The translations under genes and the position numbers were made by a program. DNA of 64,000 nt from Acinetobacter seifertii (lineage in GTDB: Bacteria > Pseudomonadota > Gammaproteobacteria > Pseudomonadales > Moraxellaceae), in NCBI RefSeq assembly GCF_000368065.1, contig NZ_KB851199.1, forward strand, positions 32,927 through 96,926, written 5' to 3'. Positions 35,960 through 47,436 of the stretch are shown here, piece after piece. Positions within the stretch are counted from its first letter, which is position 1. Every line of letters starts with the position of its first letter. The notes beneath the pieces are model-generated. The model had not been told where the DNA came from. It worked only from the letters and a program-made list of their open reading frames with translations, and made no database searches.

Positions 35960-37090
35960 CTATTTTTGATAAGCTAGCTCAAAAGATCCTATTTCCTCTA
36001 AGACATACCGAATGTGGTGGCTCGTATCAATTGCAACCCATTGCGTAGGATTTCCTATAAAATTATTAATACCGTGCGCACATTCAAAGATTTTATTGTC
36101 TCCCCAACTAAAGCTTACATCTTCATAATAGATAGAATTAATTAATCTCATTGCTAGCTGCTTTCTATGCCCATGACTTCCACCATCTCTAGAAAATGGA
36201 TGGCCTCTTACGACATAGTAATTTTTATCTATAGTGTAGATAATTTTTCCATTCGTATGTTGATTAATAATCTGCTTTTCTGGAGCTGGATGTCTTGCTC
36301 CATGATCTGCAAACTTCAATTTAACATTAGGGAACATGTTTCTTAAAGTCTGCCATACAACCATTTCTTTTCGAAGTACTGGACCATCCGTATCATGATC
36401 TTCAATGGCTTCTGCAACGCTTGAAGGATATGAAGCTCCACTGATAGAAATGTATTTAAAATCATATTCAGTTAATACTTCTAAAAAGTCTCTAGACTTG
36501 CTTAGCATCTGTTCAATTGTTATACGATTGACACTTACATCCCCAAAATCTAATAATATAGAACAATTATTTTCTGCTAATTTTAAATCAGAAATAATTG
36601 ATTCTAGTTGTTCTTTGAAAAAATCAGGTTCATCAATATCATACATTGCCTCACCATCTAATCTAATACAAAAATAAGGAGCCTCTGGATAATTTAAATT
36701 TTTCATTGTTTGATGATAAAGACTGCTCATTTGATCAAACCAACGGTCATAACCAATTACAGGAACTACCTTTACTCCTAATGCAAACAATTTGTTATAC
36801 GTATAGGTTAGGAAATGCTCACCATTCTCCAATAAAGCTTCAGATGGTTTCCAAAAATAACCATCCACTAAAGCAATATTTCCACTCCATAATTTCCCTA
36901 TTTTCTCGCAACGGCTATTAATATCAACAAGTCTTGAAACCCCTTCTTTATAAATATTAGGCATTTCAAATAAAGGGTGGAAAGTTGGCTGTATTTGATA
37001 TTCTAACTGCTCAGACCTAATAGGTTTTATCGCATCAAATTCACCTTGCTTCGCTTTCATGATTGGGACATATTCTGGAATTTTCATCAT
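35960..37090 (-). CDS. Beta-family protein (PF14350-like), third gene of a TA-like module
   Basis: I assign this 376-aa protein to the poorly characterised 'Beta protein' family from its overall pattern: N-terminal YVPIMKAKQGEFDAI, the central VVPVIGYDR, LLDFGDVSVN and YISISGASYPSSVAE strands, and a C-terminal FADHGARHPAPE...YTIDKNYYVVRGHPF block. The alternating strands and conserved D, E and K residues suggest a TIM-barrel-like fold. The start is 2 bp after the stop of the HTH-peptidase gene, with GAGGAG upstream, so the two are coupled. Such genes are often seen in defence islands; no activity is known to me. Confidence 0.65.
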   Translation of the reverse strand: MMKIPEYVPIMKAKQGEFDAIKPIRSEQLEYQIQPTFHPLFEMPNIYKEGVSRLVDINSRCEKIGKLWSGNIALVDGYFWKPSEALLENGEHFLTYTYNKLFALGVKVVPVIGYDRWFDQMSSLYHQTMKNLNYPEAPYFCIRLDGEAMYDIDEPDFFKEQLESIISDLKLAENNCSILLDFGDVSVNRITIEQMLSKSRDFLEVLTEYDFKYISISGASYPSSVAEAIEDHDTDGPVLRKEMVVWQTLRNMFPNVKLKFADHGARHPAPEKQIINQHTNGKIIYTIDKNYYVVRGHPFSRDGGSHGHRKQLAMRLINSIYYEDVSFSWGDNKIFECAHGINNFIGNPTQWVAIDTSHHIRYVLEEIGSFELAYQK

Positions 37091-37092
37091 CT

Positions 37093-38316
37093 CTACTCCT
37101 CAACACTTAATAAATGAGAATTGGTTAATAATGCCTTGACCTGATATTGACCAACCAAGTCTGAAAATAAGGTGTAATTTCCCAACTCTTTTCGAATACG
37201 CCCTGCAATGATTGCTGGATGAACTCTCAACTCTTTAGCCAACTTTTCAATAGATTCTTTACTTGGTGAGATAAATGCCTCTGTACGTCTCAAAACTCCT
37301 CTTGGTATAAATGCCTCTCTTGCCAATCGATTTGCTTCAGCCTCCCTCCGATCCTCCATACTTGATGAATCTAAATCATCGAGAAATGCTTCTGTTTCAT
37401 CAACATGCTTCCAAATATGTGCGCATTCATGTAGTAACGTAAACCAAAAATTATCCAATCGGTCATATCGTAAACTTAGCCCAATAATAGGAGTGCCGTC
37501 ACTGTCCTTCAATGCCGCTCCATCAAGATGCGTACCCTTAAGATGAGGCTCAATGACTACAGCAATTCCATGCTTTTCTAAGTATTCAATTGCTAATATT
37601 GGCCCATGCTCAAACCAGCTTAATTGAGCTAACTCTCTTAAAAAATTACTATTTATTAAATTAGGGTCATATTTTCCTAGACTATCTTTCTTATCTCTAG
37701 CTTGGAGAATGACTCTAGCTAGCCACGCATACAGTGCATACATCGTATTAGGTGTTTGGGCATCACCAGACAACTTTCGTTTAAAAGAAGCTGAGCCGAT
37801 TTGTAACCCTGATTGAGCAATATATTTTTGGATAATACTCTCAGTTGATGCTGCCGTATCAGCAAGAAATGTTTTTAACCACCCCCTATTTTTCATCTCT
37901 TTAACAGGAAATTTAGACCAATCAATATTATTTTTATCTAATGTATTCTTTGAATTTGATAAACCAATTAATGTCTCTACCGACAGTCCCAACCCTACAG
38001 ATAATGCTCGGATCATATCTACGGTTAAAGCTCTTTTTCGATTAAGAACTTCAGAAACTCTACTAGTAGTACCAAAATATGGGGCCAAATCAGCTTGTTT
38101 TAACCCTTTCTCATGCATCCTAAATAGAATTGCAACAATAGGATCTGGCGCCTCTATCGGATATTGTTTATTTTCATAATCTTCTATTAAAACCGATAAT
38201 AATTCCAACCGATCACTCTCAGGACTTCCTATAGCCGGATTTAGCATAATTAAAGAATGCACTTCGTCAAGATAAGCTTGATACTGCTCTCTTGTACGAA
38301 TAACTTTAAATTCCAT
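37093..38316 (-). CDS. HTH regulator fused to ImmA/IrrE-type Zn-metallopeptidase (HigA-like antitoxin)
   Basis: The 407-aa protein has an Xre/HigA-type helix-turn-helix (GLKQADLAPYFGTTSRVSEVLNRKRALT, about 71-98), a linker, and a C-terminal peptidase domain with the Zn motif HECAH (about 296-300) and a downstream Glu in REAEANRLAREAFIP. HTH plus ImmA/IrrE proteins cleave repressors or act as antitoxins. The start overlaps the toxin gene by 11 bp and follows AAAGG. I expect it to bind the two operators upstream of the operon. Confidence 0.85.
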   Translation of the reverse strand: MEFKVIRTREQYQAYLDEVHSLIMLNPAIGSPESDRLELLSVLIEDYENKQYPIEAPDPIVAILFRMHEKGLKQADLAPYFGTTSRVSEVLNRKRALTVDMIRALSVGLGLSVETLIGLSNSKNTLDKNNIDWSKFPVKEMKNRGWLKTFLADTAASTESIIQKYIAQSGLQIGSASFKRKLSGDAQTPNTMYALYAWLARVILQARDKKDSLGKYDPNLINSNFLRELAQLSWFEHGPILAIEYLEKHGIAVVIEPHLKGTHLDGAALKDSDGTPIIGLSLRYDRLDNFWFTLLHECAHIWKHVDETEAFLDDLDSSSMEDRREAEANRLAREAFIPRGVLRRTEAFISPSKESIEKLAKELRVHPAIIAGRIRKELGNYTLFSDLVGQYQVKALLTNSHLLSVEE

Positions 38317-38578
38317 TGTTAGCACCTTTAATGTTTACAGCTTTAATAATCGCTATTCTTTGAGAAAACGCGATTTGTAGACAAATAACCCATTTAGAGT
38401 TATGTATCGAAAATTCGAAACATTGATTTTCCAAAATAGATACTTTTGGAAATTGTTTCAGAATATCTTCCGCGCCCCGCCAATGAGCATCACGTATTTC
38501 AGAGATCCAACTTATGAGCCATTTTTTAGCAAACTCACACTCAATCACTGTTATTTTTTCAAGACCTAAAAGCTTCAT
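38306..38578 (-). CDS. HigB-like toxin
   Basis: The 90-aa protein resembles the HigB/RelE-like mRNA interferase family weakly but in order: AKKWLISWISEIRDAHWRGAEDILKQFP then a CFEFSIHNSKWVICLQIAF strand pair and RIAIIKAVNI. The expected late His/Tyr residues of HigB (HAEYDK) are missing, as the protein ends in NIKGANNGI. It lies directly before an HTH antitoxin-like gene, the usual higBA order. Toxicity is inferred. Confidence 0.7.
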   Translation of the reverse strand: MKLLGLEKITVIECEFAKKWLISWISEIRDAHWRGAEDILKQFPKVSILENQCFEFSIHNSKWVICLQIAFSQRIAIIKAVNIKGANNGI

Positions 38579-38586
38579 TTAAAAAT

Positions 38587-38648
38587 ATTCCCAATTTGGG
38601 AATAAATTACACCATTTCAAAATACAACTCAATTCCCATTTTGGTAAT
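38587..38648 (-). promoter_or_regulatory. promoter with two operators for the toxin/HTH-peptidase/Beta operon
   Basis: On the leftward strand TTGAGT (38627-38632) and TAATTT (38604-38609) are 17 bp apart. ATTCCCAATTTGGGAAT (38587-38603, a perfect dyad) abuts the -10, and ATTCCCATTTTGGTAAT (38632-38648, 15/17 identical) covers the -35 edge. The toxin ATG is at 38578. This is classic autorepression architecture. Confidence 0.65.
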
Positions 38649-38985
38649 TATCATAAACTAATTATTGAGAACTACTTTAATTGCTTAAATATTTATCAGT
38701 GATATGGTCTTTGTTAGATTTTTTTGAAATAAAAGAATAAATTTAATTAAATAAATCAATATTTAAAGTTTGATATGTTAGATATTGAATTGACATAAGC
38801 TGCCCATAATTCCTTCATTCAAAACCTAATTTAGTCACGGTCTTTCTAACAGAATTACAGTCTGACTAACCTCTAATGATCTTAAATAATAAATAACAGT
38901 AAAAATACTTTCTGTTATAGGGATAGGTAGTCTATAGATTGTTTTATGTATGTGGACAAATCCAGACTTGTCCACATATTTAAAA
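38649..38985. other. AT-rich intergenic stretch with a hairpin
   Basis: No gene is visible here. A perfect 11-bp stem TATGTGGACAA (38949-38959) / TTGTCCACATA (38968-38978) lies just past the 272-aa gene. It has no U run, so it is a weak terminator candidate or a processing signal. Confidence 0.45.
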
Positions 38986-39804
38986 TTAGGAGTCACTACC
39001 TATGCGTTTGCGTTCACGACTTCTAAAATTTTTCACATATAGGCCATCAATCATTTCTTTTGGCTCTAAAGCTAAGGCGCAATTAGCTAAAGTAGCAATT
39101 GTATTATCTGTTAACTTAAAGTCATTAGGTAAGAAACCATATTCTTTCTGACGATTACATTCAATAGCTTCAAATAAAGCTCTAAAATAATCAACTAAGG
39201 AAGCTCTCTCACCTCTTGTTGCCACTTCAGTAATAGAATCAATAGCAATAGGTACGGCCATTCTTGCATCTTCAGCGATAACTTTCATTACATCATCTAA
39301 CCGAGGCCAATATTTAAGATCAAACCGACCTTGGAGTTGCTTTAATTTATCTAGCAAAGATGTTCTAAAATACGGATTATTCTGAGATGCTTCACGAATT
39401 ACATTACCAATGTGATAATGGGTATCTGTCATAAAGCCAGAAGTATTTATTAACTCGGATCTAGTTTCTAGGAGAGCTGCTAATTCATGAGCTTTAATAG
39501 AAATTTGCTGATTAATCTCATTCAATTTTTTCTGAGCAGCTCTAGACTTTATTACTTCCTCTGGACTATGCATTGAAGTAATTTCTACTAACAAATCTAA
39601 AAAATTTGTGAGGGCTTGATGATATTTCCCTAGTTTTGAATACAACTCACTATAAGCATGTTGTAACTCAACTTTACGCTCAAGTAACCTATCAATGATT
39701 ATATTTTCACTAGGAAGTATCTTGGCTTGCGTATTAGTAGCTTTTTTATCTAATAGAATAGCTACACATACCTCTTGAGCTTTTATTTCATCTATAGACT
39801 TCAT
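38986..39804 (-). CDS. hypothetical protein, unrecognised
   Basis: I do not recognise this 272-aa protein. It has no signal peptide or membrane helix. The N-terminal half (about 30-115) looks coiled-coil, rich in Leu, Glu and Lys. After that come GFMTDTHYHIGNVIREASQ and a helical C-terminal part ending in a basic tail. Codon use is like the neighbouring low-GC island genes. It lies in the same direction as the toxin module 400 bp downstream, but with the module's own promoter between them, so the link is only positional. Confidence 0.6.
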   Translation of the reverse strand: MKSIDEIKAQEVCVAILLDKKATNTQAKILPSENIIIDRLLERKVELQHAYSELYSKLGKYHQALTNFLDLLVEITSMHSPEEVIKSRAAQKKLNEINQQISIKAHELAALLETRSELINTSGFMTDTHYHIGNVIREASQNNPYFRTSLLDKLKQLQGRFDLKYWPRLDDVMKVIAEDARMAVPIAIDSITEVATRGERASLVDYFRALFEAIECNRQKEYGFLPNDFKLTDNTIATLANCALALEPKEMIDGLYVKNFRSRERKRIGSDS

Positions 39805-39886
39805 GATTTCATCTCTGTAATTGGTTCTGCTTACAGTGTAATTAGCTCAATTAAATCTGTCGGTATCTGAGTAATAACAACTTTTG

Positions 39887-40674
39887 GGTGGTGTTTCAAA
39901 AAGTATGCTGACATTAAATGAAGCCATTATTGATGTAAAAAAAGGTTAAGTCGAAAGCTTTAAAATGGTTTTCAATCTTTTTTGAAAAATTACAACTCCT
40001 TCTAAAACCACGCCTAATTCGATGCCTTATTTTGCAATTATTACCTTCAATACCTACAGTAAAAAATTTACCAATACTTTGCTTGCAGTTTTTAAAAGCA
40101 GTTATGAAACTGTCCCAATGATCACTTGCAATTCGGGTGTAGTGAATACCTAATTGTTTAAGCTTTGTTTTCAATCGTTGAACTGTAGCTAAGTCTCTTT
40201 TACCCCAAACATAAGCAACAATCTCACCTGTTTCTCGATGGTAGGCGTAAATAAGCCATTGTTTATTATTTTTATTTCCCACAAAAGTCCAAAACTCATC
40301 AACTTCAAGAGACTCATAATGACTTTGTTTAGGCTGAATTTGGTAGGTCGATTCGGTTAAAGTACGTAAAACTTTACCGATACTGATTCGCTCAACTTCA
40401 GCGATATCTCGTATACCACTACCTCTGACCATCAACTGTAATATTTTTCGAGTAATGCCTGAATTACATCCTAGATAGCTCAGAGCATGGTCACCAATAA
40501 ACTGACGTTTACAGTCTTTGCACTGATAGTTTTGTTTCCCATCTACTTTGATGCCATTTTTCTTTATACTGTCACTGAGGCAGGTTGGACATTTGATTTC
40601 TAGAGTTATTCGCATTTCTCTATTTTATCAAAATTCAACCTGCTTTGTTTCAGCATACTTTTTGAAACACCACC
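39887..40674 (-). mobile_element. IS1-family insertion sequence, 788 bp
   Basis: Terminal inverted repeats begin GGTGGTGTTTCAAAAAGT at both ends (39887 onward, and reversed up to 40674). The 8-bp target duplication AACTTTTG is at 39879-39886 and 40675-40682. A single transposase frame fills the element. Confidence 0.9.
39914..40615 (-). CDS. IS1-family transposase (single ORF)
   Basis: The 233-aa protein has an InsA-like zinc finger (CPTCLSDSIKKNG...CKDCKRQF, Cys near 9, 12, 31, 34), an HTH segment and an InsB-like DDE part with VDEFWTFVGNKNN, the WGKRD block and SDHWDSFI. Here both parts are in one frame, unlike E. coli IS1, which needs a frameshift. It looks complete. Confidence 0.88.
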   Translation of the reverse strand: MRITLEIKCPTCLSDSIKKNGIKVDGKQNYQCKDCKRQFIGDHALSYLGCNSGITRKILQLMVRGSGIRDIAEVERISIGKVLRTLTESTYQIQPKQSHYESLEVDEFWTFVGNKNNKQWLIYAYHRETGEIVAYVWGKRDLATVQRLKTKLKQLGIHYTRIASDHWDSFITAFKNCKQSIGKFFTVGIEGNNCKIRHRIRRGFRRSCNFSKKIENHFKAFDLTFFYINNGFI

Positions 40675-40896
40675 AACTTTTGTAGTACTCAGATACCTCC
40701 TTACTCATGAAAGAGTATATAAACAGTAGACTAGTTTTATTGGGAATTATATTAAGCAACTAGAGTCTAGTTAAAATTTTCCAGTTATTGATCACTAACT
40801 AAATTAGAACCAATACCACCAAAAAAAAATATAAGTGTTTGATATAAAAAATATATAAACCTTCTATATCTTTAGCCATCCTTTATTTAAGAATTT

Positions 40897-41056
40897 TTAA
40901 TCTATAGCTAAGTAAACAGCTATTTCATCGACTACTGCTTTGGCTGTTCTAGAAACCCCAATTAATGTTGCCGATGCCATGCCTGTCCATTCACCATAAC
41001 CAACTAGCCAAAGGTTGTTTATTTTTATTGAACGCCCATCATTGACAGCAACAGTC
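40897..41056 (-). pseudogene. arsO: 3' part of interrupted arsO-like monooxygenase
   Basis: Reading leftward this piece encodes [35 protein letters not shown] sequence and ends ...VYLAID at a stop at 40897-40899. It is the missing C-terminus of the flavoprotein whose 5' part is at 42366-43276. Removing the IS3 element and one copy of GTC joins the two in frame. Confidence 0.85.
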
Positions 41057-41095
41057 TGAACCGTACCGGGTTTGTCGGAGACTTTTTTATTTAAG

Positions 41096-41998
41096 TTAGG
41101 CCACCTGACCTAACGGGTTAATCTTATCATAGTACATTGCTTCAAACTCAAAAGGCGATACATAACCCAGTGCACTGTGTACACGCTTTTTATTGAACCA
41201 ATCTACCCAGTTTAGTGTCGCAAGTTGTACATCTGCTAAACCTTGCCAATCTGCTTTTAAATATTCAATCACCTCTGTTTTGTATAAGCCATTCACCGTT
41301 TCAGCCAAAGCATTATCGTATGAATCACCAGTTGTACCGACTGATGCTCGTAAATTTGCTGCTTCCAAACGATGGGTGTAACGAATAGAAAGGTATTGCA
41401 CGCCTCTGTCGGAATGATGAATTACATTCTTTGGCATACCGCGAGCATGTAACGCTTGTTCCAGTGCATCAAGGACCATGTCTGTATTCATCCGTGTTGA
41501 TACTTTCCAGCCAACAATTGCCCGTGAGAAAACATCAATCATAAAGGCGGTATACACCCAGCCTGAATGGGTTTGAATATATGTGAAGTCTGCGACCCAC
41601 AGCTGATCTGGATGATCAGCACTAAAATTCCGTTTCACCAAGTCGGCTGCTCGTTTTTGATCATCTCTGCTACGTGTCGTTTGTTTGTTCTTACCACGCC
41701 AAACACCTTGTATTCCTAGCTGTTGCATCAATCGAGCAACTGTACAGCGCGCAACAATATAACCTTCCCGTTTCAGTTTTTGCCAGACTTTACGTACACC
41801 ATACCGACCTGAACTTTCCTGCCAAATTCGTTTAATTTGTTCAGCATGATGCAGGTCATGTAGATCTCTTTTCGCTCGATGTTCTGGATTGTCCGCAAGA
41901 TCTAAAGTTCGATAATAGGTTGAAGTTGCGATTGGTAGAATTCTACAAATCGCCTCAACACCGTATAGGTCTTTATGGTTATGAATGAAATCCACCAT
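41096..41998 (-). CDS. IS3-family transposase OrfB (DDE integrase)
   Basis: The 300-aa catalytic protein has an HTH_21 segment ([32 protein letters not shown]) and an rve core with [48 protein letters not shown] and the final Glu in [19 protein letters not shown]. The D-D-E triad is intact. It is probably made mainly as an OrfA-OrfB fusion. Confidence 0.93.
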   Translation of the reverse strand: MVDFIHNHKDLYGVEAICRILPIATSTYYRTLDLADNPEHRAKRDLHDLHHAEQIKRIWQESSGRYGVRKVWQKLKREGYIVARCTVARLMQQLGIQGVWRGKNKQTTRSRDDQKRAADLVKRNFSADHPDQLWVADFTYIQTHSGWVYTAFMIDVFSRAIVGWKVSTRMNTDMVLDALEQALHARGMPKNVIHHSDRGVQYLSIRYTHRLEAANLRASVGTTGDSYDNALAETVNGLYKTEVIEYLKADWQGLADVQLATLNWVDWFNKKRVHSALGYVSPFEFEAMYYDKINPLGQVA

Positions 41999-42315
41999 TA
42001 TTTGTGTGGGCGGTCGAGCTCCGCCTGGGCGAAAAAAGCAGCTGCTTTACGTAGAATTTCATTGGCTCGCTGCAGTTCTTTATTTTCGCGTTCAAGTTGT
42101 TTAATGCGTTCTTGGTCTGAAAGCTGCTGTACTTTAATTGGATTCTGTTGATTCAAATGCTTCTGATGCCAGGAACGTAGTGTTTCAGGAGTACAGCCAA
42201 TCTTGGGAGCAATTGCTGTGATTGCAGCCCAAGTAGAAGGATAATCTTTTTCGGATTCAATCAATAATTGAACCGCTCTATCTCTGATTTCAGGGGTGTA
42301 TTTTACTTTTTTCAT
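41998..42315 (-). CDS. IS3-family OrfA (helix-turn-helix)
   Basis: The 105-aa protein has a basic HTH domain ([40 protein letters not shown]) and a leucine-zipper-like tail ([28 protein letters not shown]). Its stop overlaps the OrfB ATG. A T6C run near codons for AAAFF could shift ribosomes -1 into the OrfB frame. Confidence 0.92.
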   Translation of the reverse strand: MKKVKYTPEIRDRAVQLLIESEKDYPSTWAAITAIAPKIGCTPETLRSWHQKHLNQQNPIKVQQLSDQERIKQLERENKELQRANEILRKAAAFFAQAELDRPHK

Positions 42316-42365
42316 CGGGACATTCTCTCAAGAAAAGTGGTCTCCGACAAACCCGGTACGGTTCA

Positions 42366-43276
42366 GTCTGATTAGGTTCTATCACTCCTAGACTCCTTAA
42401 GTGATTTAGGGATGCTTTGAAGCCTGTACACCAAATCACAGCATCAACCAATTGTGTTGAACCATCCTCCCAAACAACCGAATATTCTTTAAATGCTTTA
42501 AAGGGTTCTCTGCTATGTAATACCCCACGTTCACGTGCATCTTTGACACTATCAATCATGACAATATCCCCTAGACCACCAATGGGTTGATCAACTATTC
42601 GTCCCTCCTGTTGTGCCTTCAAACGTTCTGTTGCTCGAAGGAATAAAACACGCCCATCAACATCATCCGATAAAAATTGAGGAGGATTTACTGTGATCCA
42701 AATAGTGTCTGCAACTTCTGAAACTTCAGCAAGAATTTGAGCACCAGAGTTACCTCCTCCTATCACTAGAACCTTTTTATTAATAAAAGGTTCTGGATTA
42801 ACATAATGTGCTGAATGGGTTTGTATTCCTTTAAATCTTTCTAATCCTTCGTAATGTGGAATATAAGGCTGACTCCATGTACCTGTAGCACTGACAACGG
42901 CCTTTGCTCGCCAATATTTATCACCCGCATATACATCTAAGCAGTCATTTTTTTTCTCAATATGATCAACATGTATAGGTCGAATGACAGGAAATTGATA
43001 GCGTTGTTCGTATGCAGATAAGTATTGAATCACCTCATTCCGCGTTGGATAAGTTTGTTCAGTTTTTGGCATCATACAGCCCGACAACGAACTCCAAGTA
43101 TTTGGAGAAAAAAGACGTAAAGACTCCCAAGCATGTAACCATGCACCACCTGCCTGATTTTGGTCATCTAAAATCACAAATGGAATTTTCTTACGTTTTA
43201 AAAAATAGGCTGTAGCAAGAGCTGCTTGTCCACCACCAATAATGACTACATCTACTTCAGCTTGTAATTGAGACAA
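42366..43276 (-). pseudogene. arsO: 5' part of ArsO-like flavin monooxygenase, interrupted by IS3
   Basis: This piece encodes about the first 303 residues: the FAD motif [17 protein letters not shown] (about 10-26), the SGPWR-like [16 protein letters not shown] region and the NADPH motif [16 protein letters not shown] (about 168-183), as in the ArsO NAD(P)/FAD proteins often found at the end of ars operons. The frame runs into IS3 at 42365. The repaired gene (40897-41056 joined to 42369-43276) would be 355 aa. A terminator separates it from trxB. Confidence 0.85.
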
Positions 43277-43316
43277 ATTATCTCTCCCTCTTCTTTATTG
43301 TCATAAACAAAATCAA

Positions 43317-43345
43317 AAGCCCAGCCTGTTTAACAGACTGGGCTT
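43317..43345 (-). terminator. terminator after trxB
   Basis: Outer arms AAGCCCAG / CTGGGCTT and inner arms CTGTT / AACAG make a near-perfect hairpin; read leftward it is followed by TTTTGATTTTG. Confidence 0.7.
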
Positions 43346-43380
43346 ATTTCTTAAAACTTTCAAGTGATTGAATTAGCTTT

Positions 43381-45635
<2,255 letters not shown>

Positions 45636-45679
45636 ATCAGACGTGAATGTCTACTTTGCATTTAGTTCTCTCCAATGTG

Positions 45680-46384
45680 TTACAGACTACGCTGGTTAAC
45701 ACGTTTAGATAATTCTTCAGCAGATTCTTTACGCTCAGAATATCGATCAGTTAGATACAGGCTTTGTCCACGCGTAAGTAATGTAAACTTATAGAGTTCT
45801 TCCATCACATCTACTATACGATCGTAATAAGAAGATGCTTTCATACGTCCATCTTCTTCAAACTCTAAAAAGGCTTTAGGAATTGAAGATTGATTCGGGA
45901 TTGTAATCATCCGCATCCAGCGCCCCAAAATACGCATCTGGTTAACGCTATTAAAAGATTGTGAACCACCACTAACTTGCATAAGTGCTAAAGTTTTACC
46001 TTGCGTCGCACGTATTGCACCACCAGCCAAAGGAATCCAGTCGATTTGGGATTTAAAAATAGAACTCATAGAACCATGACGCTCAGGTGAACACCAAACC
46101 ATACCCTCTGACCAAGCCAAAAGTTCATGCAATTCTTTTACTTTTGGATGTTCAGTATCGGCATCTTCTGGCAAAGGCAATCCTTTCGGATGAAAGATTT
46201 TCACCTCAGCACCAAACTCCTCCAAGATTCGTCCTGCTTCCATCACCGCTAAACGACTATAAGAACGTTCACGATTCGAGCCATATAACAATAAGATGCG
46301 TGGTGCATGATCCAGTGCTTTAGCTTGAACTTTCTCTAAAGTAGGTCGATCAAGAAGATTCATATCAACATTTGGGAGATTCAT
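45680..46384 (-). CDS. arsH: ArsH, NADPH-dependent FMN reductase
   Basis: ArsH oxidises trivalent organoarsenicals and reduces FMN. The 234-aa protein has the flavodoxin-like phosphate loop [14 protein letters not shown] (about 32-45), [22 protein letters not shown] and the [21 protein letters not shown] segment, all typical. The ATG at 46382-46384 is preferred to the upstream TTG. It is 4 bp after acr3 and precedes trxB in the operon. Confidence 0.93.
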   Translation of the reverse strand: MNLPNVDMNLLDRPTLEKVQAKALDHAPRILLLYGSNRERSYSRLAVMEAGRILEEFGAEVKIFHPKGLPLPEDADTEHPKVKELHELLAWSEGMVWCSPERHGSMSSIFKSQIDWIPLAGGAIRATQGKTLALMQVSGGSQSFNSVNQMRILGRWMRMITIPNQSSIPKAFLEFEEDGRMKASSYYDRIVDVMEELYKFTLLTRGQSLYLTDRYSERKESAEELSKRVNQRSL

Positions 46385-46388
46385 AGAT

Positions 46389-47429
46389 TTACACCGATTC
46401 AAAATACTTTTTTCTTAGCCATAAAGAGACACTGACCAAAGCAATCAAAACTGGTACTTCAACTAATGGCCCAATGACTGTAGTAAATGCCACAGGCGAT
46501 GCTAAACCAAAGGTTGCAATGGCTACAGCCAGTGCTAACTCAAAATTATTACCCGCAGCAGTAAATGAAATTGCTGTAGTTTTTGGGTAGTCATTACCCA
46601 TCCACTTACTCATAAAGAAACTAATGAAGAACATTACGATAAAGTAAATTGTTAATGGAATCGCAATTCGAATTACATCCAAAGGCAGACTCACTACATC
46701 TCCACCTTTGAGACTAAACATAGCAACAATAGTAAACAGTAATGCCAATAGACTTAATGGACTGATCTTCGGTAAAAAGACATTTTGGTACCACTCTAAG
46801 CCTTTGGCGTTGACTAAGATCAAACGGGTCAAGAAACCAAGAAAAAAAGGAATACCCAAGTAAATTAATACCGCGTGGGTAATCGTCCAAAAATCCACAT
46901 TGATTACTTGCCCAGCAATACCAAAATAAGGTGGTAAGAAGGTAAGAAATAACCAAGCATAAGTACTAAAGAACAAAATCTGAAAGATACTATTGAATGC
47001 AACCAATGCTGCTACATATTGGTTATCGCCGCAGGCTAAACCATTCCAAACTAAAACCATTGCAATACAACGAGCTAATCCGATCAGGATTAGTCCAGTC
47101 ATATACTCTGGATAGCTATGCAAAAAAATAATTGCTAATGCAAACATTAATACAGGAGCAATAATCCAGTTCTGTACTAAAGACAAAGTTAATGTTCTTT
47201 TGTCTTTAAATACTTGTGGTAGAGCTGCATAGTCCACTTTGGCTAACGGTGGATACATCATCAGAATCAAACCAATCGCAATTGGAATATTGACAGAATC
47301 CACACTCATTTTGTCTAAAGTAACGGAAGCTTGAGGTAAGAAGACACCTATCGCAATCCCCAACCCCATCGCAATGAAAATCCATAGCGTCAGGTTACGA
47401 TCTAAAAATGACAGTCTTTGTTGAGCCAT
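46389..47429 (-). CDS. acr3: Acr3-type arsenite efflux permease
   Basis: The 346-aa inner-membrane protein has ten helices and the Acr3 landmarks [18 protein letters not shown] (about 118-135, containing the essential Cys) and [21 protein letters not shown]. It expels As(III) with the membrane potential. The ATG at 47427-47429 gives the usual length; the frame extends upstream into arsC without family match. It is intact, unlike arsR, trxB and arsO around it. Confidence 0.94.
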   Translation of the reverse strand: MAQQRLSFLDRNLTLWIFIAMGLGIAIGVFLPQASVTLDKMSVDSVNIPIAIGLILMMYPPLAKVDYAALPQVFKDKRTLTLSLVQNWIIAPVLMFALAIIFLHSYPEYMTGLILIGLARCIAMVLVWNGLACGDNQYVAALVAFNSIFQILFFSTYAWLFLTFLPPYFGIAGQVINVDFWTITHAVLIYLGIPFFLGFLTRLILVNAKGLEWYQNVFLPKISPLSLLALLFTIVAMFSLKGGDVVSLPLDVIRIAIPLTIYFIVMFFISFFMSKWMGNDYPKTTAISFTAAGNNFELALAVAIATFGLASPVAFTTVIGPLVEVPVLIALVSVSLWLRKKYFESV

Positions 47430-47436
47430 GATTTTC

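Larger units (their letters stand above)
41057..42365 (-). mobile_element. IS3-family insertion sequence, 1309 bp
   Basis: Ends begin TGAACCGTACCGGGTTTGTC (41057 onward, and the reverse complement ending at 42365), at least 27 bp of perfect inverted repeat. The target duplication is GTC (41054-41056 and 42366-42368). OrfA and OrfB overlap as TAATG, with a likely -1 frameshift site at 42031-42037. It splits the arsO-like gene. Confidence 0.92.

Noticed and set aside
38986..39804. Reading the 272-aa gene as the start of the toxin operon
   Set aside because: A separate promoter with two operators lies directly before the toxin gene, and a hairpin closes the 272-aa gene.
39887..40674. IS6/IS26-type element
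   Set aside because: The zinc finger plus InsB-like core and the end sequence fit the IS1 family better.
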